DNA of 46,285 nt from contig QKPP01000057.1 of the NCBI GenBank assembly GCA_006508105.1, positions 1 to 46,285 of the forward strand, given 5' to 3'. Made by a program: the position numbers and the translations under genes. This DNA comes from Myxococcales bacterium FL481. Its GTDB lineage: Bacteria > Myxococcota_A > Polyangia > Nannocystales > Nannocystaceae. The notes beneath the pieces are model-generated. The model ran no database searches. It was not told the DNA's origin and worked only from the letters and a program-made list of their open reading frames with translations. How positions within the stretch are numbered: position 1 is the stretch's first letter; each line of letters starts with the position of its first letter. Positions 43,577-46,285 of this stretch are shown here, piece by piece.

Positions 43577-44173
43577 CTAGTCCGCCGTTGAGGGTGGGGG
43601 CTGGTCCCACCCGCCTTGAAACAACATCGAGGCCAACGGTCGACGCACGCGCGGCTCCAGCTCGCGCGCGCGCAGGTTCTCGGGCAGGTCGCTGGCGACC
43701 CCGGGGTAGCCGACCGCCACGGCGGTCACGGGCTCGAAGTCGTCGGGCACCGCGTACAGTTCGCGCACCCGCTCCGGGGAAAACCCGCCCATTTGGTGGA
43801 CGATCAACCCCATGCTCGAGGCTTGCACCGTAAGCTGGCCGATGGCCAAGCCCACGTCGTGCGCGGCGAAGCGGTTCGGCTTTCCGTTGCGGGCGAACGC
43901 TTGGCTGGCCACGGTGACGATCAGCAAGCCGGCGTGTTTCGCCCAAAGCTGGTTGGCCTCGGCCAGGCAGGACAACAGGCGAGCAAACTCGGCCTCGTGT
44001 TGACGCAACGCGGTCAGAAAGCGCCACGGTTGTTCGTTGAAACACGATGGAGCCCAGCGGGCGGCCTCGAACAATCGCAGTCGCTCCTCGTCAGATACCA
44101 GGCGCGAGGCGAACGCTCGCGGACTGCGGCGCTCGCGGAGGAGGGGATGGAGAGAAGGCGGTGCTTCGGTCAT
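43577..44173 (-). CDS. nitroreductase-family FMN protein
   Basis: 198 aa. FMN-binding signature RRSPRAFASRLVS at the N-terminus, then RLRLFEAARWAPSCFNEQPWRF (the usual A-x-x-APS-x-x-N-x-Q-P-W). A central segment HDVGLAIGQLTVQASSMGL forms the dimer helix, and the second FMN loop lies in VTAVAVGYPG. These enzymes reduce nitro compounds or quinones with NAD(P)H. It lies 30 bp downstream of the pirin gene on the same strand, with GAGG six nt before the ATG, so the two probably form an operon under the divergent LysR regulator. Confidence 0.9.
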   Translation of the reverse strand: MTEAPPSLHPLLRERRSPRAFASRLVSDEERLRLFEAARWAPSCFNEQPWRFLTALRQHEAEFARLLSCLAEANQLWAKHAGLLIVTVASQAFARNGKPNRFAAHDVGLAIGQLTVQASSMGLIVHQMGGFSPERVRELYAVPDDFEPVTAVAVGYPGVASDLPENLRARELEPRVRRPLASMLFQGGWDQPPPSTAD

Positions 44174-44203
44174 GTGTGCCTCGGTTGTTGGGGGATGCGG
44201 AGT

Positions 44204-44935
44204 CTAGTGTAGGTCGAAGAGCACGACTTCGGAGTCGGCGACACTGGTGACGTTCAGATCGGTCGCATTGGAGCCGGCGAGACCGTCACCTTCGCGCAAC
44301 TCCACATCCCCGACGCGGACGTGGCCGTGCGCCACATGCACCCACGCGTGTCGATCGGCTCCCATACGGTGCGTGACCGCGGCGCCGGCCGATAGCCGCG
44401 CCGTGAAGATACGAACATCTTGGTGCACCGTGATCGAGTCTTCCGCCCCGTCCGGAGCCGCGACCAAGCACAGACGGTCGCGTCGGCGGTCGGCGTCGAA
44501 GTGCTTTTGCTCATATCCTGGCGGTAAACCCTGGCGACTGGGGAGCACCCAGATCTGCAGGAAGTGCACCAGCTCCGCGGGCGAGTGGTTGTACTCGCTG
44601 TGCGTGATGCCGGTCCCAGCGGTCATACGCTGCACGTCCCCCGGCCGAATCACCGAGCCGTTGCCCATGCTGTCTTTGTGTTCAAGGGCGCCGGAAAGGA
44701 CGTACGTGATAATCTCCATGTCGTGGTGGCGGTGGTTCGGAAACCCCGCTCCCGGGGCCACGCGATCGTCGTTGATCACGCGGAGGCTGCGAAACCCCAT
44801 GTGGGCCGGGTCGTAGTACTCGCCAAACGAGAACGTGTGGCGGCTGTCTAGCCAGCCCAGGTTCGCGCGGCCCCGGTCGCTGCCTCGTCGGATCGAGATC
44901 GATGGTTGTCCGGTTGTCTCGGCGTCGTTGGTCAT
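44204..44935 (-). CDS. pirin-family protein (YhhW-like)
   Basis: 243 aa bicupin. The first cupin holds the metal site: His68 and His70 in FPNHRHHDMEIIT, and His112 and Glu114 in GTGITHSEYN. The opening RANLGWLDSRHTFSFGEYYD is typical of the family. Some members oxidise quercetin or act as regulators; the role here is unknown. The ATG at 44935 was chosen because of the good ACGGAG site 5 nt upstream; 25 extra codons further out are unlike the family. Divergent from LysR, followed by nitroreductase. Confidence 0.92.
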   Translation of the reverse strand: MTNDAETTGQPSISIRRGSDRGRANLGWLDSRHTFSFGEYYDPAHMGFRSLRVINDDRVAPGAGFPNHRHHDMEIITYVLSGALEHKDSMGNGSVIRPGDVQRMTAGTGITHSEYNHSPAELVHFLQIWVLPSRQGLPPGYEQKHFDADRRRDRLCLVAAPDGAEDSITVHQDVRIFTARLSAGAAVTHRMGADRHAWVHVAHGHVRVGDVELREGDGLAGSNATDLNVTSVADSEVVLFDLH

Positions 44936-45044
44936 CGTGTCTCCGTCGGCTCGTGTTCCGTGATCGGCCCTCCGGGGCCTCGGTACGAACAAGCTAGCGC
45001 CGGTGATCATTCGCCACTAGGTGGGCCTATCTGGAAACACTGTG

Positions 45045-45054
45045 CCACATGTGG
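45045..45054. promoter_or_regulatory. perfect 10-bp palindrome in the pirin/LysR intergenic region
   Basis: CCACATGTGG, 11 bp before the preferred LysR start codon and 110 bp before the pirin start. Its place between divergent genes makes it a candidate binding site for the LysR protein (autoregulation). Confidence 0.4.
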
Positions 45055-45065
45055 AACAATCAACC

Positions 45066-45962
45066 GTGGACCTCAACGAGCTTCTGGTCTTTGTCCGAGT
45101 CGTCGACGCGGGCAGTTTCATCGGTGCCGCCCGGCAACTAAACTTGCCAAAATCGACGGTCAGCCGGCGCGTGTCGACGCTCGAGGCCCGCCTCTCCGCG
45201 CGCCTGTTGCAGCGCACGACTCGGAATCTGAGCCTGACCGACGCGGGGCAGGTCTACTACGAGCATGCCGCGCGCGTGGTGGCCGAGATGGAGGCCGCGG
45301 AACTCGCGGTGTCGCAGCTAGAGCGGGCCCCGAGGGGTCGTCTTCGGATCACCGCTCCGCTCAACTTGGCGTTTCTGAGTTCGCTTGTGGCCTCGTTCAT
45401 GCGCCGGTATCCGCAAGTGGACGTGGAGCTGGTCGCGGCCGATCGTGTGGTCGACTTGATCGGCGAAGGGTTCGACGTGGCCATTCGAGCGGGCAAACTC
45501 GCCGATTCCTCGGCGTACGCCCGGCCCTTGGGGGCGATCGAAAGCCACCTGGTCGCCAGCCCGGGTTTCGTACGCCGGTGCGGCCCCATCGACGCCCCCG
45601 CGCACCTGGCCGATGTGGCCTGTTTGTTGTTCGGTTCGGGTCCCGGCGTGTCGCAGCTCGAGCTGTCTCGCGGGAGACAGACCAGTCGCGTCGACGTGCG
45701 TTCGCGGCTTGTGGCCAACGAGTTCGACTACCTCGTAAGCGCGGCGCGGGCCGGACTAGGCGTCGCCGTACTCCCGTCGTTTCTGTGTCACGCCGATGTT
45801 CGAGCTACGCGCCTGGTCCGAGTGTTGCCCCACTGGTGTGCTGGTAGGGCACCGTTGCACGCGATCTACCCGAGCGCTCGACACCTTTCGCCGAAGGTCA
45901 CCGCTCTGCTCGATCATCTACGAGAACATGCGACGGCGACCGTCGGCGGGGAGCCGGGCTGA
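45066..45962 (+). CDS. LysR-family transcriptional regulator
   Basis: 298 aa from the GTG at 45066. It then begins VDLNELLVFVRVVDAGSF, the usual opening of this subgroup; GTGs at 45051 and 45021 would add 5 or 15 residues. The winged helix-turn-helix is at 1-60 (AARQLNLPKSTVSRRVSTLE), followed by the linker helix and a LysR substrate-binding domain (about 90-290; RLRITAPLNLAF, then FDVAIRAGKLADSS). It belongs to the CrgA-like group that often sits divergent from pirin or oxidoreductase genes. The effector is unknown. The final codons lie in a 34-bp element repeated just after the stop. Confidence 0.9.
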   Translation: MDLNELLVFVRVVDAGSFIGAARQLNLPKSTVSRRVSTLEARLSARLLQRTTRNLSLTDAGQVYYEHAARVVAEMEAAELAVSQLERAPRGRLRITAPLNLAFLSSLVASFMRRYPQVDVELVAADRVVDLIGEGFDVAIRAGKLADSSAYARPLGAIESHLVASPGFVRRCGPIDAPAHLADVACLLFGSGPGVSQLELSRGRQTSRVDVRSRLVANEFDYLVSAARAGLGVAVLPSFLCHADVRATRLVRVLPHWCAGRAPLHAIYPSARHLSPKVTALLDHLREHATATVGGEPG

Positions 45963-46001
45963 TCCGACGAGAACACGCGACGGCGACCGCCGGCGGGGAG
46001 C
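45921..46001 (+). repeat. 34-bp direct repeat straddling the LysR stop codon
   Basis: Copy 1 at 45921-45954 (inside the CDS) and copy 2 at 45968-46001 (after the stop) match at 32 of 34 bases, offset 47 bp. Confidence 0.8.
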
Positions 46002-46062
46002 GAGCCAACGGCTCGTGACGCGATGTGAACGATCGGGCTCATGGAAGTGGTACAGATTCAAC

Positions 46063-46197
46063 ATGGCTCGTCCTCATCGGCGCCCGCTGTTCCTGACCGT
46101 CGTAGGAATGCCGATGTCTTGCGGCTCATTTGACTGTCCGGAGTGGGACGGCCCTATCTGCGACGACCACAGTTGCCAGTATCGTGTCACGAACTAG
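46063..46197 (+). CDS. possible small Cys-rich exported peptide
   Basis: A 44-codon frame from an ATG: basic MARPHRRP, a short hydrophobic part (LFLTVVGMPM), then SCGSFDCPEWDGPICDDHSC with four cysteines. It looks like a miniature lipoprotein or secreted peptide. The hydrophobic part is short, GGAAG lies 19 nt upstream, which is too far for a normal ribosome site, and no homologue is known to me. It may be a decayed remnant of a longer Cys-rich protein. Confidence 0.3.
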   Translation: MARPHRRPLFLTVVGMPMSCGSFDCPEWDGPICDDHSCQYRVTN

Positions 46198-46285
46198 CTG
46201 CCGCCACCGCGATCGGTCCGACCGGGCTGGGTGCGCCTATTGTTGTCAAGCCTGGCCACGCGCAGTTCGAGGTGGTCTACGGTTG

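Noticed and set aside
1..46285. CRISPR arrays, insertion sequences, prophage or integrase genes
   Set aside because: None seen on reading both strands; the only repeats are coding or gene-end tandem repeats.

Overview
The window is GC-rich, densely coding bacterial chromosome with genes on both strands. I infer a myxobacterium (Myxococcota), most likely close to Nannocystis, Enhygromyxa or Plesiocystis. The grounds are the many lipoproteins and Cys-rich secreted proteins, a lipoprotein tail built of Thr-Glu-Thr-Gly repeats, von Willebrand A lipoproteins, single-pass proteins with long Pro/Ser/Ala linkers, Lys-Ala-rich histone-like tails and frequent GTG/TTG starts. I saw no rRNA, tRNA, CRISPR array, transposase, integrase or phage gene, so this looks like ordinary chromosome rather than an island.

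Layout. 1-6.4 kb: end of a repeat-bearing secreted protein, a RelA-type (p)ppGpp synthetase, a DUF2807 lipoprotein followed by a 27-bp repeat array, a small Cys-rich protein, a TlpA-like thioredoxin lipoprotein, and a divergent sigma factor/anti-sigma pair. 6.5-13.3 kb: a forward housekeeping run of metK, rsmB, rpe, scoA and scoB, then a response regulator with a degenerate HD-GYP-like output domain. 13.5-19.1 kb: reverse-strand surface genes, namely a vWA lipoprotein, a proline-rich single-pass protein, a cytochrome-like lipoprotein and a c-type cytochrome fused to an outer-membrane beta-barrel. 19.2-25.6 kb: a lipoprotein/LMW-phosphatase pair, a glycosyltransferase-like protein, a tripartite acidic/basic histone-like protein, a large L,D-transpeptidase lipoprotein and a Cys-rich lipoprotein. 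25.8-31.4 kb: topA with an N-terminal histone-like tail, a CPBP protease and a Tat-exported SpoIID protein. 31.4-39.3 kb: an unusual three-part membrane protein ending in an Lcl/DUF1566-like domain, a 3-hydroxyacyl-CoA dehydrogenase, a polytopic membrane protein, an M61 peptidase and an orphan lipoprotein. 39.7-46.3 kb: a YfbK-like vWA membrane protein, then two divergent regulator/enzyme pairs (GlxA-type AraC regulator with a cysteine hydrolase; LysR with pirin and nitroreductase).

How the parts connect. Envelope and exported genes dominate: about ten lipoproteins, two peptidoglycan-active proteins, two vWA proteins and a two-gene cytochrome/beta-barrel operon. ScoAB and the 3-hydroxyacyl-CoA dehydrogenase suggest ketone-body or hydroxybutyryl-CoA metabolism, although the genes are 22 kb apart. 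The most unusual content is (1) the same Lys-Ala-rich H1-like module in a stand-alone chromatin-like protein and in the N-terminus of topoisomerase I, (2) the cytochrome-barrel fusion, (3) a monofunctional RelA with an EFDD motif and a dead hydrolase half, (4) the Lcl-ended membrane protein, and (5) several genes whose -10-like hexamer sits only 6-8 nt before the start codon, which suggests leaderless mRNAs. Family assignments rest on motifs read by eye; no database search was run.
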